Of a DNA stretch of 64,000 nucleotides, positions 1 to 9,526 are shown in pieces. The notes below the pieces were generated by a model that saw nothing but the letters and a program-made list of their open reading frames with translations, was not told where the DNA came from and ran no database searches. Positions within the stretch are counted from its first letter, which is position 1, and the number at the start of each line of letters is the position of its first letter. Both the position numbers and the translations under genes were made by a program. Source of the stretch: Rhizobium sophoriradicis (GTDB lineage: Bacteria; Pseudomonadota; Alphaproteobacteria; Rhizobiales; Rhizobiaceae); contig NZ_RQIH01000024.1 of NCBI RefSeq assembly GCF_003939025.1, positions 22,951 through 86,950 on the forward strand. The letters run 5' to 3'.

Positions 1-415
1 CAAATAACAGGAACAGCAACTGCCTTGGCGTGAAACGGATCGCCAGGACGTAGGAAAGAAGCACGCAAAATAAAAGGCCGATTGCGCGCCTCAAGGTCGA
101 TGAAGGTCCTATTGACCACAAGGTCGACAAAAACGGCAGGGCGAGGATCAGGGGAACAATCAGATTTCGCCTGACCGCCGTTAGAAATTGCGGAAAATTG
201 CGTATCAGGACCAAGATTGTAAATGCATATATTGGAAGGCAAGGAAGACGCAGTATAGATTTGGCAGATTCGCTGAGCGTGCCGTCCGCGTCTGACAGCA
301 TAAGTGGCAGAAGGGCGCCTGTCTGAAAAAAAAGGGATATGCCGGCGCCCCAGCATTCTATGGCCCGCCAACTGATGGTTGGTCCGCTGGCAGTTCTGAG
401 GCTAGCTACTCCCAT
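1..415 (-). CDS. ExoQ-like exopolysaccharide polymerase / O-antigen ligase family protein, partial
   Basis: The minus strand is open from an ATG at 415 to the left edge, giving 138 codons without a stop; the C-terminal part lies outside the window. The visible part is hydrophobic with several predicted membrane spans. Near residues 96-131 it carries the pattern LSTLWSIGPSSTLRRAIG followed by RFTPRQ, which is typical of the ExoQ/Wzy/O-antigen ligase family (polymerisation of lipid-linked repeat units at the inner membrane). Its neighbours are polysaccharide glycosyltransferases and an ExoP-like protein on the opposite strand, which fits. No strong ribosome site is visible before the ATG. The family assignment is fairly safe; polymerase versus ligase cannot be decided from this fragment. 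Confidence 0.72.
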   Translation of the reverse strand, partial: MGVASLRTASGPTISWRAIECWGAGISLFFQTGALLPLMLSDADGTLSESAKSILRLPCLPIYAFTILVLIRNFPQFLTAVRRNLIVPLILALPFLSTLWSIGPSSTLRRAIGLLFCVLLSYVLAIRFTPRQLLFLLF

Positions 416-1040
416 GATCCGTTCCGACTGAGTTGAACAGACAAGCGACTCTTGATCCGACGGATCAAAACAACAGGTCTCGGCCTTTTGCGGCACTGCT
501 TTCAAGCAATCATCCGGCCACATCAACAGTCAACCTGTCCTAGGGAAGGGCCGGCTACGCCTAATGCACCCTCTCTCCACCCAAAGGCGATGTTGTGGTT
601 AAGCTCCGAGCTTGCATTACCCCAAAGGCGGGTCGTCATGCCCGCATGATTGCCCTTAAGAGCAGATGTTGCGCATGTCCGTTCACCGGTACCGTGGCGA
701 CGATGTCTTGTGAATCGTGGTGAAGCCGCGCTCCACTGGACTGAGGCAACAATTCTGGCAGAGGCTGTTTCTGCAGTCGAAGCCTGCAAGGTTTAGGATT
801 GCTATGTTCCTGCGTCATGATCCTAGTTCTCCATCCAACGCCACCGGCGCAACACTCGCCGCGGTGTCGTCAGCGGCGATCTCATTGGCTCCGCGCCAGG
901 CGCTGTTCGGTCGACGCGGTACTTTGAATATCGCCATCAGCGGGGCACTAAACTTCGTCGGCTGCGTGACGGTCGGCCTCCTGCGCAACTTTGCGCCGCT
1001 GCAGAGCGGCGCATGGCGACAACCTACCTGAGGGGGCGTC
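416..1040. other. Intergenic region between divergent polysaccharide genes
   Basis: These 625 bases lie between the left-reading ExoQ-like gene and the right-reading GT2 gene, so they should hold both promoters. The short open frames here, including a 104-codon one at 717-1031, have no recognisable protein character and no good ribosome site. I see no tRNA, repeat family or stress-type GGAAC promoter in it. Confidence 0.5.
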
Positions 1041-1991
1041 ATGGAACGGCCGACCCTCAGTGTCCTCATCAACAATTACAACTACGCACGCTTTGTCGGG
1101 CGGGCGATAGACAGCGTGTTGAGCCAAGCCAAGGGCAACGTCGAGATAATCGTCGTCGATGACGGATCCACCGACCACTCGCGCTCCGTTCTGGAAGCAT
1201 ACGGCAACCGGGTGAAGGTGATCTTTCAGGAGAACGCCGGACAGGCCGCTGCGATCAATGCCGCGGTAGGATCGAGCACCGGCGAGATCCTCTGTTTTCT
1301 GGATGCCGACGACTGGTGGGCACCGAGCAAGCTATCAGCGACCGCCGCAGCGTTTCGCGCGAACCCCCAAGCATCGCTCGTCTATCATCGACTGCAGCCG
1401 ACGCTTGTCGATGGCACGCCGACGTCCAAGCCAATCCCTCGAACCCTCTGTTCGGGCGCGTTGTCGTCGCTGCTCACACGCTCTGCAGGTTGGTGGCCAT
1501 TCCCGATGACCTCGGCGGTCGCGGTACGACGCAGCGCTTGGGATGATGCGGGCAACATTCCAGAACAGTTCCGCATATCGGCCGACGCCTGGCTCGTGGG
1601 AATCTATCCGTTTCTGGGGGATGTGATCGCCATGCCGGATCCGCTTGGATTCTACCGCATCCACAATAACAATTGGTATCGCCCCACCGAAGATGCCGCG
1701 ACGCTCAGGAGACGTATGACGCACTGGCAGCATACTGTTGAAGCAACGAACCTGTTTCTCTCAACTCATGAACTGCCGGCAAGACTACATCTGAGGGATC
1801 ACTATCCCTATCGCGTTGCGTCGGCAAAGCTGCAGGGCGCCGATGCGCTCACGCGGTTAAAGCTTGCTATCGAGGGCCTCTTCTTTGCCGGCGAGCCGAA
1901 CCTGCTCAGGCGGACGCGCGACAGCTTGCGCTCGGCGCGCGGCCTGTCGCGGCTCGGTCTGGATGTGGGCTTGTCGGGGGTAGCGAAATGA
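1041..1991 (+). CDS. Glycosyltransferase family 2
   Basis: A 316-residue GT-A fold glycosyltransferase. The N-terminus (LSVLINNYNYARFVGRAIDSV) is the family nucleotide-sugar binding strand. It is followed by VVDDGSTD near residue 40 and by the DxD-type motif FLDADDWW near residue 92, which binds metal and the sugar nucleotide. No membrane span is evident, so it probably acts on a lipid-linked acceptor at the cytoplasmic face. GAGGGGG lies about five bases before the ATG and supports this start. The stop overlaps the next gene by four bases (ATGA), so it is the first gene of a coupled polysaccharide unit. Donor and acceptor sugars cannot be told. Confidence 0.9.
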   Translation: MERPTLSVLINNYNYARFVGRAIDSVLSQAKGNVEIIVVDDGSTDHSRSVLEAYGNRVKVIFQENAGQAAAINAAVGSSTGEILCFLDADDWWAPSKLSATAAAFRANPQASLVYHRLQPTLVDGTPTSKPIPRTLCSGALSSLLTRSAGWWPFPMTSAVAVRRSAWDDAGNIPEQFRISADAWLVGIYPFLGDVIAMPDPLGFYRIHNNNWYRPTEDAATLRRRMTHWQHTVEATNLFLSTHELPARLHLRDHYPYRVASAKLQGADALTRLKLAIEGLFFAGEPNLLRRTRDSLRSARGLSRLGLDVGLSGVAK

Positions 1992-3088
1992 AGGCGCTGC
2001 TATTGGTTTCCGAACTGGAAGACTATACCATTTCCTTTGCCAGCGGCGTTGCTCAGCACCTCGATGTTGTGCTTGCCGTGCCGCGCCGGCGCTATGCACA
2101 TCTCGCCTCTTCCTTCGACCCGGCTGTCGATTTGCACCTTCTGGACTGGCCGAGACACCGTTCTCTCTCCAATCCGTGGTTCCTGTACCAGCTCACGCGC
2201 CTGATCCGGCGCGAACAGCCGAACCTCATTCATCTCCTCAGCAATTCGACGCTTTGGCTGAACCTCGCCGTTCCGTTCTGGCGCCCTATCCCGCTTGTGA
2301 CGACGATCCATGACGTCGAAATCCATCCGGGCGACGCGGATACGCGTACCTTGCCCGGCTGGGCTCCCGAACTGATGGTGAAGCAATCCGGACACCTTGT
2401 CGTGCATGGCGAGGGGCTGAAGCGGATGGTCCTCGACCGATATGCAAAATCGCCCGACCGCGTCCATGTTCTTTCGCACCCCTCCATCCTTCGCTATGCG
2501 GAGCTCGCCCGGCGACAGAAGATGACGGCGCGCGAAGCGGATGGAACGATACGCGTCCTGCTGTTCGGACGGATATTCGCCTATAAGGGTCTGGAACATC
2601 TGGTCCGGGCCGAAGCGATGCTCAAGGACGCGCTTCCTAACCTGCGCGTCACGGTCGCGGGCCGTGGCGACAATCCGGCGATATTCCTGCCGCTTATGGG
2701 GGATGCCGACCGCTACGATATTCGCAATCGTTTTATCGAGGATGCAGAGGTCGCCCAGCTTTTCCTGGACACCGACATCGTCGTGCTTCCCTATGCGGAA
2801 GCCTCCCAAAGCGGCGTGCTCAACCTTGCCGCCGCATTCGGCAAACCGGTCATCGTTACTGATGTCGGCGAGTTGCGGGATACCGTTGAGCCCAACGGGT
2901 TGGGGATGGTGGTCCCCCCCGGCGATGCCAAAGAACTCGCGGCAGCGATCAGAACATTGGCAGACAACGGCGAGCTCAGAACCAGGTTGGGCGCCAATGC
3001 GCTCGAATGGGCCAAGGGGCCGAATTCGCCTGAACGGGTCGGCGGCCGGGCCGCGGCAGTTTATCGGGAGGTGGTCGGGTCATGCTGA
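1988..3088 (+). CDS. Glycosyltransferase family 4 (GT-B)
   Basis: A 366-residue GT-B glycosyltransferase that presumably adds one sugar to a lipid-linked polysaccharide repeat unit. The C-terminal half has the nucleotide-sugar domain: VLLFGRIFAYKGLEHLV near residue 190, and a family-4 loop near residues 268-295 with SQSGVLNLAAAFGKPVIVTD and then E in VGELRD. It overlaps the preceding GT2 gene by four bases and the next gene by seven, so translation is coupled. No signal peptide or membrane span was seen. Sugar specificity is unknown. Confidence 0.88.
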   Translation: MKALLLVSELEDYTISFASGVAQHLDVVLAVPRRRYAHLASSFDPAVDLHLLDWPRHRSLSNPWFLYQLTRLIRREQPNLIHLLSNSTLWLNLAVPFWRPIPLVTTIHDVEIHPGDADTRTLPGWAPELMVKQSGHLVVHGEGLKRMVLDRYAKSPDRVHVLSHPSILRYAELARRQKMTAREADGTIRVLLFGRIFAYKGLEHLVRAEAMLKDALPNLRVTVAGRGDNPAIFLPLMGDADRYDIRNRFIEDAEVAQLFLDTDIVVLPYAEASQSGVLNLAAAFGKPVIVTDVGELRDTVEPNGLGMVVPPGDAKELAAAIRTLADNGELRTRLGANALEWAKGPNSPERVGGRAAAVYREVVGSC

Positions 3089-4224
3089 TGGAAGCCCTCA
3101 CAGACAGAAGCCGGCCGGCGGCCCGCAGCGCGGCTAGCGTCCGCCATTATCTTCCGGGCGGCTGCGAGAACGGCGGCGGCATCGGCAGGCTTGTCGGCTA
3201 TATAATAGAGACGGCGAAAGAGACCGGCGCGAAGCATTTCGTCACCGATACAAGAGGGGCTCGATGGTCCAAACTGACTTCGCCGGCGCGACTGGTCGGG
3301 GCCGTCCTGACAATGGCAAAGGACCGGATCGTTGCGCCTGACCGCATTCACCATATCCACATCGCTGGCCGCGGCAGCACTTCTCGCAAACTGATCCTGA
3401 CCGAGGCTGCCCGGCTATTAGGGTGCTGCCACATATTGCACCTTCACGACTACGATTACGCCGGCGATTTCGCGCAACGCTCGCCGCGTCAACAACGGCT
3501 CATACGTCGGATGTTTCAGAATGCCGACCGTGTCGTGGCGCTGGGCCAGCGCGATCGCGCGACGCTGACGACCCTTCTGGGTGTTGACGAGCGCCGCGCG
3601 GTCGTCGCCCATAATTGCGTCCCCGATCCCGGGACGCATAATATTTGCGACGGCGGGACACCGCTGATCGTATTCCTCGGCCGGTTGAGCGAACGCAAGG
3701 GGGTCACGGAGCTTCTATCGGCCCTGAACCACCCGCTTATGAAAGAACTTGGGTGGCGGGCCGTACTGGCCGGCGATGGTCCTGTCGAGCATTATCGCCG
3801 TCTGGCTGACGCCATGGCGCTTTCCGATCGGGTCGAGATGCCCGGCTGGCTTGACGCCGGTGAGGCGCGAGCCTTGTGCGCGCGTGCAGATATTCTGGTC
3901 CTGCCGTCGCACGCCGAAGGGCTCGCAATGGCCGTGCTCGAAGGACTGTCCCATGGGCTTGCCGTCGTAACGACGCGTGTTGGGGCGCATGAGGAAGTCA
4001 TTACCGATGGTGAGACCGGGATTTTCGTGCCGGTGGGAGACCAGAATGCCCTGGCCGCAGCTTTGGCAAAGCTGGTGTCTGACCGAGAATTGTGCATCCG
4101 CCTCTCCGTCCAGGGGCGCGCGCATTATGTCAACTATTTCAGCATGATGGTCTATATGCGCTCGCTTGAAAAACTTTACGAAACCGTATCCGCGAAACAC
4201 CAAGGATGGGCTGCCGCACGATGA
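3082..4224 (+). CDS. Glycosyltransferase family 4 (GT-B)
   Basis: A 380-residue retaining GT-B glycosyltransferase. The N-terminal acceptor domain carries the glycine-rich segment GGCENGGGIGRL. The C-terminal donor domain has VFLGRLSERKGVTELLSAL near residue 195 and the diagnostic E-x7-E loop PSHAEGLAMAVLEGLSHG near residues 275-290. The start overlaps the upstream glycosyltransferase by seven bases. The stop TGA overlaps the ATG of the ExoP-like gene (ATGA at 4221). The four-gene chain suggests assembly and export of one polysaccharide. Confidence 0.88.
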   Translation: MLMEALTDRSRPAARSAASVRHYLPGGCENGGGIGRLVGYIIETAKETGAKHFVTDTRGARWSKLTSPARLVGAVLTMAKDRIVAPDRIHHIHIAGRGSTSRKLILTEAARLLGCCHILHLHDYDYAGDFAQRSPRQQRLIRRMFQNADRVVALGQRDRATLTTLLGVDERRAVVAHNCVPDPGTHNICDGGTPLIVFLGRLSERKGVTELLSALNHPLMKELGWRAVLAGDGPVEHYRRLADAMALSDRVEMPGWLDAGEARALCARADILVLPSHAEGLAMAVLEGLSHGLAVVTTRVGAHEEVITDGETGIFVPVGDQNALAAALAKLVSDRELCIRLSVQGRAHYVNYFSMMVYMRSLEKLYETVSAKHQGWAAAR

Positions 4225-6488
4225 CGATTTCCACTGTTCCGCCGGACCGCAACCTTCCGATCTCGCCAATGCGGTATGATCCTCGCGCTCAGGTCGACAT
4301 CAAGGCGGATAACCTAGACCTCGCATCCGCCTTTCGTATGCTGCGGCGAAGAATGGTCTTGATCATTGCGATAACCTTGCTGCTGGTGGCGCCCGCGGCG
4401 ATTATGATCTCTGGGTTGAAGCCCACCTATCAGGCCTCGGCCCGATTGATCGTCCACCAGCCTCTCGCGACATCACTTGGTGCGGAGGATACCAGCCGCG
4501 GCAATCCGCTTGACGTGAAATCGGAGACTGAGCGGCTTTTATCCAGAAGTATTGCAGAGCGAGTCGTGCGCGAAATGCGGCTTGACATGCGGGACGAGTT
4601 CAATCCAGCGCTGCGGAAGGTCTCGTTCTTTGAGAGTATCCGGGCAAACCTGCGAGGCCTGTTTGACGCGGAAAAGCCCGCTTCGGCGGCACGAGACAGC
4701 ATCGAGGCCACTATCCGGGAATATTATCAAGCACTCGGAGTGTGGCACGAAGAGAGGAGCGAAGTTATCCAGATCAGCTTCACGGCAAATGATGCTGAAC
4801 TCGCAGCCGCTGTTCCTAACCGTGTCGTCAGCATTTATCTCGACGAGCGGAAGGGCAGCGTCAGTGCCCGCCTGGATGCAGCGGAAACATGGATCCGACA
4901 GCGCATTGCCGAACAGAAGGGTCGCGCGGTTATTGCTCGCGACGCTGCCCGCAACTATCAAGAATCGATGGACATCCTCTCGAAAGAGGACGCTCAGGAT
5001 GAACGTATCAAAACCCTCCTGGAACTCACCGGGCGCGAAGGTAAAATCGAGGAAAGCCGGCTTGAGGTAAAAGCGACGATATCGGCGCTGGAAGCCGCGG
5101 ATAACCCTTCGGCGGCGGTGCAGAACATCGCCGTCCCCGATAGCATCACCACGAAGCAACGCGATCTTCGCGCACAGGAGGAAGATCTTTCCCGTCTGCT
5201 CGAGCTATATGACAGCAATGCCGAGGCCGTGGTGGATTTACGCAGGAAGATCGAACAATCCCGTATCGATCTCGACCTCGCAACCAAGCAATATCTCCAA
5301 TCAATGCGCGCCAAGCTTGCCGCCCTTGATCATGAAGCCAACGCAGTGCAATCCATCTTGGCTGTCGCTAAGGAAAAACGCACACGCGATGCCCTGGCGC
5401 AGACCGAATTGACACGACTGCAGCGTATTGCCGAAAACGAGCAAGCCGCACTCGACAAGCTTGAGGACCAGCGTCGGGACCTCGCCGCCAAGGCCACACT
5501 GCCGGGCGCGGAATTGGAGGTTTTCTCACCGGCTTCGGTGCCGCTCGTGTCACAGGGACGCGGAAGGCTCTTCTATCTGGTGGGCGCCCTCCTGGCTGCA
5601 ATCTCGGCAGCCGTGACCGCTGCTTTCGTACTTGAGATGTGGGACCAGTCCGTCCGGAGTTTCGATCAAATAGCAGGAATGGCCCGCACGATACCGGCGG
5701 GACTTATTCCACGGCTGGCGCGGAGGGAAAATCCAAAGACGATTTTCAGGCTTGTGCAGGTCCCGATGTTTGACGAAGCACTCCGTACCGTGATCCTGAC
5801 ACTCAAGCAGTCCAACGGCGGCAAGGTGCCGAACAGTATCGTCGTTACGTCGGCTCACAGCGGAGAAGGCAAGTCGCTTGTCGCAAGATCGCTGGCTATC
5901 GAACTCTCCGCCGCCGGAATTCCAGTACTGCTGGTCGATGGCGACCTTCGACGCGGGGAACTCGAGTCGTTCTTCAGGTCGGGGCTACAGCAGGGTTTGA
6001 ACGAATACCTGAACGGCCAGGCAGATATCCGCGACATCGTCTACCACCATCCAAGCGGTATCGACTTCATTCCATCTGGCAAATTCAGTCTTCAGCGACG
6101 CGTTCGTCCGAACGGCCTGGCAGATATCATCGAGGTGGCGGGCGCGGCCGGCCGGATTGTCATCTTCGATAGCGCGCCCGTGCTCGCCTCGACAGACACC
6201 GTGCTTCTGACTGCGCTCGCGGAAAGAACACTGGCCGTTGTCAGATGGGGGAAGACGAGCCGTCGCGCGGTCGAGTTCAGCCTGCAGCAAATGAAAAGCC
6301 CGCGAAATTCGGAAATCCTAGTCGCGATCAACAATGTAAGCCCCGACAAACACGCGCTGTATAATTTCAGTGATTCAGAGCTTTTTTCCAAATCTCTGAT
6401 GAAATATTACCAGCCTCACACCGACGATACTCAGAAAACAATAATTAATAATATATTTTCTTTGAAATCGAAGATAATACATAAATGA
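4221..6488 (+). CDS. ExoP/Wzz-type polysaccharide co-polymerase with tyrosine-kinase (BY-kinase) domain
   Basis: About 755 residues. It controls chain length and export of an exopolysaccharide at the inner membrane. A Wzz-type N-terminal region is bounded by a span near residues 43-64 (VLIIAITLLLVAPAAIMI) and a second near residues 451-475 (LFYLVGALLAAISAAVTAAF), with a long periplasmic coiled coil between. The cytoplasmic kinase domain follows: Walker A SAHSGEGKS near 544-552, Walker A' LLVDGDLRRG near 570 and Walker B IVIFDSAPV near 646. The C-terminal tail has few tyrosines (YNF, KYYQ), so the usual tyrosine cluster is weak. The last 16 codons are strikingly AT-rich. The start at 4221 is chosen for the ATGA overlap; an in-frame ATG at 4206 is possible. 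Confidence 0.88.
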   Translation: MTISTVPPDRNLPISPMRYDPRAQVDIKADNLDLASAFRMLRRRMVLIIAITLLLVAPAAIMISGLKPTYQASARLIVHQPLATSLGAEDTSRGNPLDVKSETERLLSRSIAERVVREMRLDMRDEFNPALRKVSFFESIRANLRGLFDAEKPASAARDSIEATIREYYQALGVWHEERSEVIQISFTANDAELAAAVPNRVVSIYLDERKGSVSARLDAAETWIRQRIAEQKGRAVIARDAARNYQESMDILSKEDAQDERIKTLLELTGREGKIEESRLEVKATISALEAADNPSAAVQNIAVPDSITTKQRDLRAQEEDLSRLLELYDSNAEAVVDLRRKIEQSRIDLDLATKQYLQSMRAKLAALDHEANAVQSILAVAKEKRTRDALAQTELTRLQRIAENEQAALDKLEDQRRDLAAKATLPGAELEVFSPASVPLVSQGRGRLFYLVGALLAAISAAVTAAFVLEMWDQSVRSFDQIAGMARTIPAGLIPRLARRENPKTIFRLVQVPMFDEALRTVILTLKQSNGGKVPNSIVVTSAHSGEGKSLVARSLAIELSAAGIPVLLVDGDLRRGELESFFRSGLQQGLNEYLNGQADIRDIVYHHPSGIDFIPSGKFSLQRRVRPNGLADIIEVAGAAGRIVIFDSAPVLASTDTVLLTALAERTLAVVRWGKTSRRAVEFSLQQMKSPRNSEILVAINNVSPDKHALYNFSDSELFSKSLMKYYQPHTDDTQKTIINNIFSLKSKIIHK

Positions 6489-6522
6489 ACTGCCGCACTA
6501 TTGTTCGAGTTGGAGGGCAATC

Positions 6523-7626
6523 ATGGATATGGGTATGACAAAGAACCAAAAAGTTGCACTGATTACGGGCATAACAGGTCAGGACGGTGCGTATTTGGCT
6601 GAAATGCTCCTGGACAAGGGCTATATCGTTCACGGCCTCAAACGACGCTCATCGTCCTTCAACACCAGTCGTATCGAGCATCTGTACGAGGATCCCCATG
6701 TCGAGAATCCTCGCTTCATTTTGCACTTCGGGGATATGACGGATTCGACCAATCTCATCCGCGTCATCCAGGAAACGCAGCCGGACGAGATTTATAATCT
6801 CGCCGCACAGAGCCACGTTCAAGTTTCGTTCGAGACACCGGAATATACCGCAAACGCCGATGGAACCGGCACCCTGCGGCTGCTCGAAGCAATTCGCCTG
6901 CTGGGGCTGACCAAGAAGACGCGCTTCTACCAAGCGTCCACCTCGGAGCTCTATGGCAAAGTCCAAGAAGTGCCGCAGAGCGAAACGACGCCTTTCTACC
7001 CTCGATCACCCTACGCGGCAGCCAAGCTCTATGCCTATTGGATCGTGGTCAATTATCGCGAAGCGTACGGCATGCATGCTTCGAACGGCATCCTGTTCAA
7101 TCATGAAAGCCCGATCCGCGGAGAAACTTTCGTTACCCGCAAGATCACGCGGGCGGCGGCGGCGATCCACCTTGGATTGCAGGACAGGCTCTATCTCGGC
7201 AATTTGGATGCCAAGCGCGACTGGGGACATGCTCGCGAATATGTCCGCGGCATGTGGCTGATGCTGCAACAGGACGAACCGGGGGACTATGTCCTTGCGA
7301 CCGGCGAGACGCATTCGGTGCGTTCCTTCGTCGAAAAGGCTTTTGCCAAGGTGGGCATGCCGATTGATTGGCGTGGGAACGGGGTCGAGGAAAAGGGATT
7401 CGACAAGACTTCAGGTCAGTGTGTTGTAGAGATCGATCCAGCCTACTTCCGCCCGACCGAAGTTGATCTTCTGATTGGCGATCCGACGAAGGCGCACACG
7501 ACGCTTGGCTGGAAACACGAGACCAGTCTCGATCAGCTGATCGCGGAAATGGTTCGCGAGGATCTGAAAGTCATGGCGCGAAATGTTCCTTCGGTCGGTG
7601 TGACCAAAGGTTTTGCTTACGCCTAA
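6523..7626 (+). CDS. gmd: GDP-mannose 4,6-dehydratase
   Basis: A 367-residue short-chain dehydrogenase/reductase that converts GDP-D-mannose to GDP-4-keto-6-deoxy-D-mannose, the precursor of GDP-fucose, GDP-rhamnose or GDP-perosamine. Evidence: ALITGITGQDGAYLAEMLL (NAD(P)-binding GxxGxxG) near residue 12, the family-specific HGLKRRSSSFNTSRIEHLY, and the catalytic pair STSELYG and YPRSPYAAAKLYAYW. Length is normal for the family. GGAGG seven bases before 6523 supports the start. It lies 34 bases after the ExoP-like gene. No fcl/rmd or aminotransferase partner is in the window, so the final sugar is unknown. Confidence 0.95.
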   Translation: MDMGMTKNQKVALITGITGQDGAYLAEMLLDKGYIVHGLKRRSSSFNTSRIEHLYEDPHVENPRFILHFGDMTDSTNLIRVIQETQPDEIYNLAAQSHVQVSFETPEYTANADGTGTLRLLEAIRLLGLTKKTRFYQASTSELYGKVQEVPQSETTPFYPRSPYAAAKLYAYWIVVNYREAYGMHASNGILFNHESPIRGETFVTRKITRAAAAIHLGLQDRLYLGNLDAKRDWGHAREYVRGMWLMLQQDEPGDYVLATGETHSVRSFVEKAFAKVGMPIDWRGNGVEEKGFDKTSGQCVVEIDPAYFRPTEVDLLIGDPTKAHTTLGWKHETSLDQLIAEMVREDLKVMARNVPSVGVTKGFAYA

Positions 7627-7958
7627 GGTGATTTACAGCCTTGCCGGAAAAAGCGTCGATATTTGCGGGGTCACGGCGGCAAAGGTCGCTTCTGAGCTGC
7701 CGTGCTTGCCGCAATCTCAGCCTTTGCGCCAACCTTCTGCCCCCCGCAATAGGCCGATGATCCGGTCCTGTTCCGGCGAGCCGTCGTTCTCGCCTCTCAT
7801 CCGTAATCGCTTCTTTCTGACGCCTGCGTCCTTAACGGGCCGACCCCATTCTCAAAATGACGGGCGGCGACTGGGACATCAGCCCTAACGCACGCCTCTG
7901 AGGCGGCGACGCAACAACGCTCCTGGCGCCAATGAGACTGCTCGAGCCAGGATCGAAG
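7627..7958. other. Intergenic region after gmd, no gene seen
   Basis: About 330 bases between the end of gmd and the stress-type promoter of the next small gene. The open frames are short, lack ribosome sites and show no protein family signature. No obvious terminator with a T-run was found behind gmd. Confidence 0.4.
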
Positions 7959-7983
7959 GGAACGAAATCGAGATGGTCTGGTT
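7959..7983 (+). promoter_or_regulatory. EcfG/RpoE2-type general-stress promoter
   Basis: GGAAC, 16 bases, then GGTT, matching the alphaproteobacterial EcfG consensus GGAAC-N18/19-TT. The -10 ends 47 bases before the GTG of the 85-residue gene at 8030. Confidence 0.65.
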
Positions 7984-8029
7984 AGGCCGGAGAAGGGCCC
8001 CGGCGATGAGGCGAGCCTAGGAGCGCGTC

Positions 8030-8287
8030 GTGAATGTTTTAAGCTTCCCCGGCAGGAAAGAGCGCCGCGACAATCCGGATCGCGCTTTCGTAAGCACCGA
8101 CGCGGATGAGCGACGGCTCTACAGATTCGCCCTTCAGTACGAGATGGATGGAAAGAGCTGGGCGACCGAAGTCTGGGCCTATTCGCTGAAAGACGCCGAA
8201 GATCGCGTCGCTGCCATGCGACGATCGCTGACGATGTGCGGCCAGCTCTATGCCGAGGTGGAGGCCGATGCTCCAACACAAATCTAA
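8030..8287 (+). CDS. Small conserved protein of unknown function (85 aa)
   Basis: An 85-residue soluble protein starting with GTG; AGGAG lies about six bases upstream (TAGGAGCGCGTC). The middle reads RFALQYEMDGKSWATEVWAYSLKDAEDRVAAMR, a compact alpha/beta pattern of the kind found in small rhizobial conserved proteins. I do not recognise a named family. A good GGAAC-N16-GGTT promoter lies just upstream, which suggests induction by the general stress response. No signal peptide or membrane span. Confidence 0.7.
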   Translation: MNVLSFPGRKERRDNPDRAFVSTDADERRLYRFALQYEMDGKSWATEVWAYSLKDAEDRVAAMRRSLTMCGQLYAEVEADAPTQI

Positions 8288-8470
8288 GCGCATGTAACGC
8301 GGCTGGGCCGGCTTCCACTCATCTTTCCGGGATCGGGGACTGGCGGGACCGCGTGACGCTTCCCTGGTTGGCAGGGGAATAGCTTGTTTCTCGGGGAGCT
8401 CGGCGAGCGAAGTAACGGGCGGTGCGGCGTTTCCAAGCAAGGTTGGTCATCCTTCGCACCTCAGTTTCCA

Positions 8471-9514
8471 TCAGCTTTGCGCGGGGGCCGCCTGCGAAAC
8501 AGCGACGTTCCGTGGCCGGCGGGGCGCCGCTGCGCGCCGCACACGGCCACCGAGACTATTGGCAAACCACTCCACCGTGTATCCAAGACCTTCGGCAAGC
8601 GGCACCGTCGGCCGCCAGTCGAGAAGGTCCGTCGCCCGGGAAATATCAGGACGGCGGCGCTGCGGGTCGTCCTTCGGCAGCGGCCTGTAGACGATGACGG
8701 TCTTTCTCGGCACCATTGAACGGATCATCTGGGCGAGTTCGTTGATGGTGAATTCGCCGGGATTGCCGAGATTGACCGGCATTCCGGGATTAGGCGTGAC
8801 ATCCATCAGCGCCATAAGACCGCCGACCAGATCGCTGACATAGCAGAATGATCGCGTCTGCATGCCGCTCCCATAGATGGTAAGGGGTTTTCCCGAAAGC
8901 GCCTGGACGATCAGGTTGGAAACGATACGGCCATCATTCGCCTGCATGCGCGGCCCATAGGTGTTGAAAATACGCGCAACCCGAGCATCGACGCGACGGG
9001 CACGCAACATGTCGAAGCAAAGCGCTTCCGCCGCGCGTTTTCCCTCGTCATAGCAGGCCCGCGGTCCGGTGCAGCTGACATTGCCCCGGTAATCCTCACG
9101 TTGCGGATGTTCGGCCGGATCGCCGTAGACCTCACTGGTCGAGGCCTGGAGGAAAGACGCGGCATGCCGTTCGGCCAGCGCCAGCAGGTTGCCTGTACCG
9201 GCGACACAAGTCATCATCGTGTGGACGGGGTCTGCCTGATACTGCGGCGGCGACGCGGCGCAGGCCAGATTGTAGATCTGGTCAAGCGGCTCGCCGATGT
9301 CCAGGAACTGGCAAACATCCTGTTCCACGAGCCGGAAGCGCGGATGGTTCGTCAATGGCCGGACATTGTCGCGCGAGCCGGTGATATAGCTGTCGACGCA
9401 AATGACGGAATCGCCACGGGCGAGGAGCGCGTCGCAGATATGCGAACCGACGAAACCGGCACCTCCTGCCACCAGAACAGTCTTGCCTTTACCGCGACGA
9501 TTTCCCTGCAGCAT
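8471..9514 (-). CDS. UDP-glucuronate decarboxylase (UDP-xylose synthase)-like SDR
   Basis: 347 residues. Extended SDR with VLVAGGAGFVGSHICDALL near residue 13, ASTSEVYGDP near 123 and the catalytic GPRACYDEGKRAAE near 150. STSEVYGDP and CYDEGKRxAE are the signature of UDP-glucuronate decarboxylases (UXS), which make UDP-xylose. Typical UXS proteins are of similar size. It is the last gene of the seven-gene glycan operon and starts 12 bases after the preceding stop; AAGGAGAG lies seven bases before the ATG. It probably supplies the pentose donor for the operon's own glycosyltransferases. Other nucleotide-sugar dehydratase activities are possible. Confidence 0.85.
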   Translation of the reverse strand: MLQGNRRGKGKTVLVAGGAGFVGSHICDALLARGDSVICVDSYITGSRDNVRPLTNHPRFRLVEQDVCQFLDIGEPLDQIYNLACAASPPQYQADPVHTMMTCVAGTGNLLALAERHAASFLQASTSEVYGDPAEHPQREDYRGNVSCTGPRACYDEGKRAAEALCFDMLRARRVDARVARIFNTYGPRMQANDGRIVSNLIVQALSGKPLTIYGSGMQTRSFCYVSDLVGGLMALMDVTPNPGMPVNLGNPGEFTINELAQMIRSMVPRKTVIVYRPLPKDDPQRRRPDISRATDLLDWRPTVPLAEGLGYTVEWFANSLGGRVRRAAAPRRPRNVAVSQAAPAQS

Positions 9515-9526
9515 CGATACTCTCCT

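Noticed and set aside
717..1031. 104-codon open frame before the GT2 gene
   Set aside because: No ribosome site, no recognisable composition or domain; intergenic.
7613..7888. 91-codon open frame overlapping the end of gmd
   Set aside because: Begins inside gmd, low-complexity Pro/Ser/Arg composition, no ribosome site.
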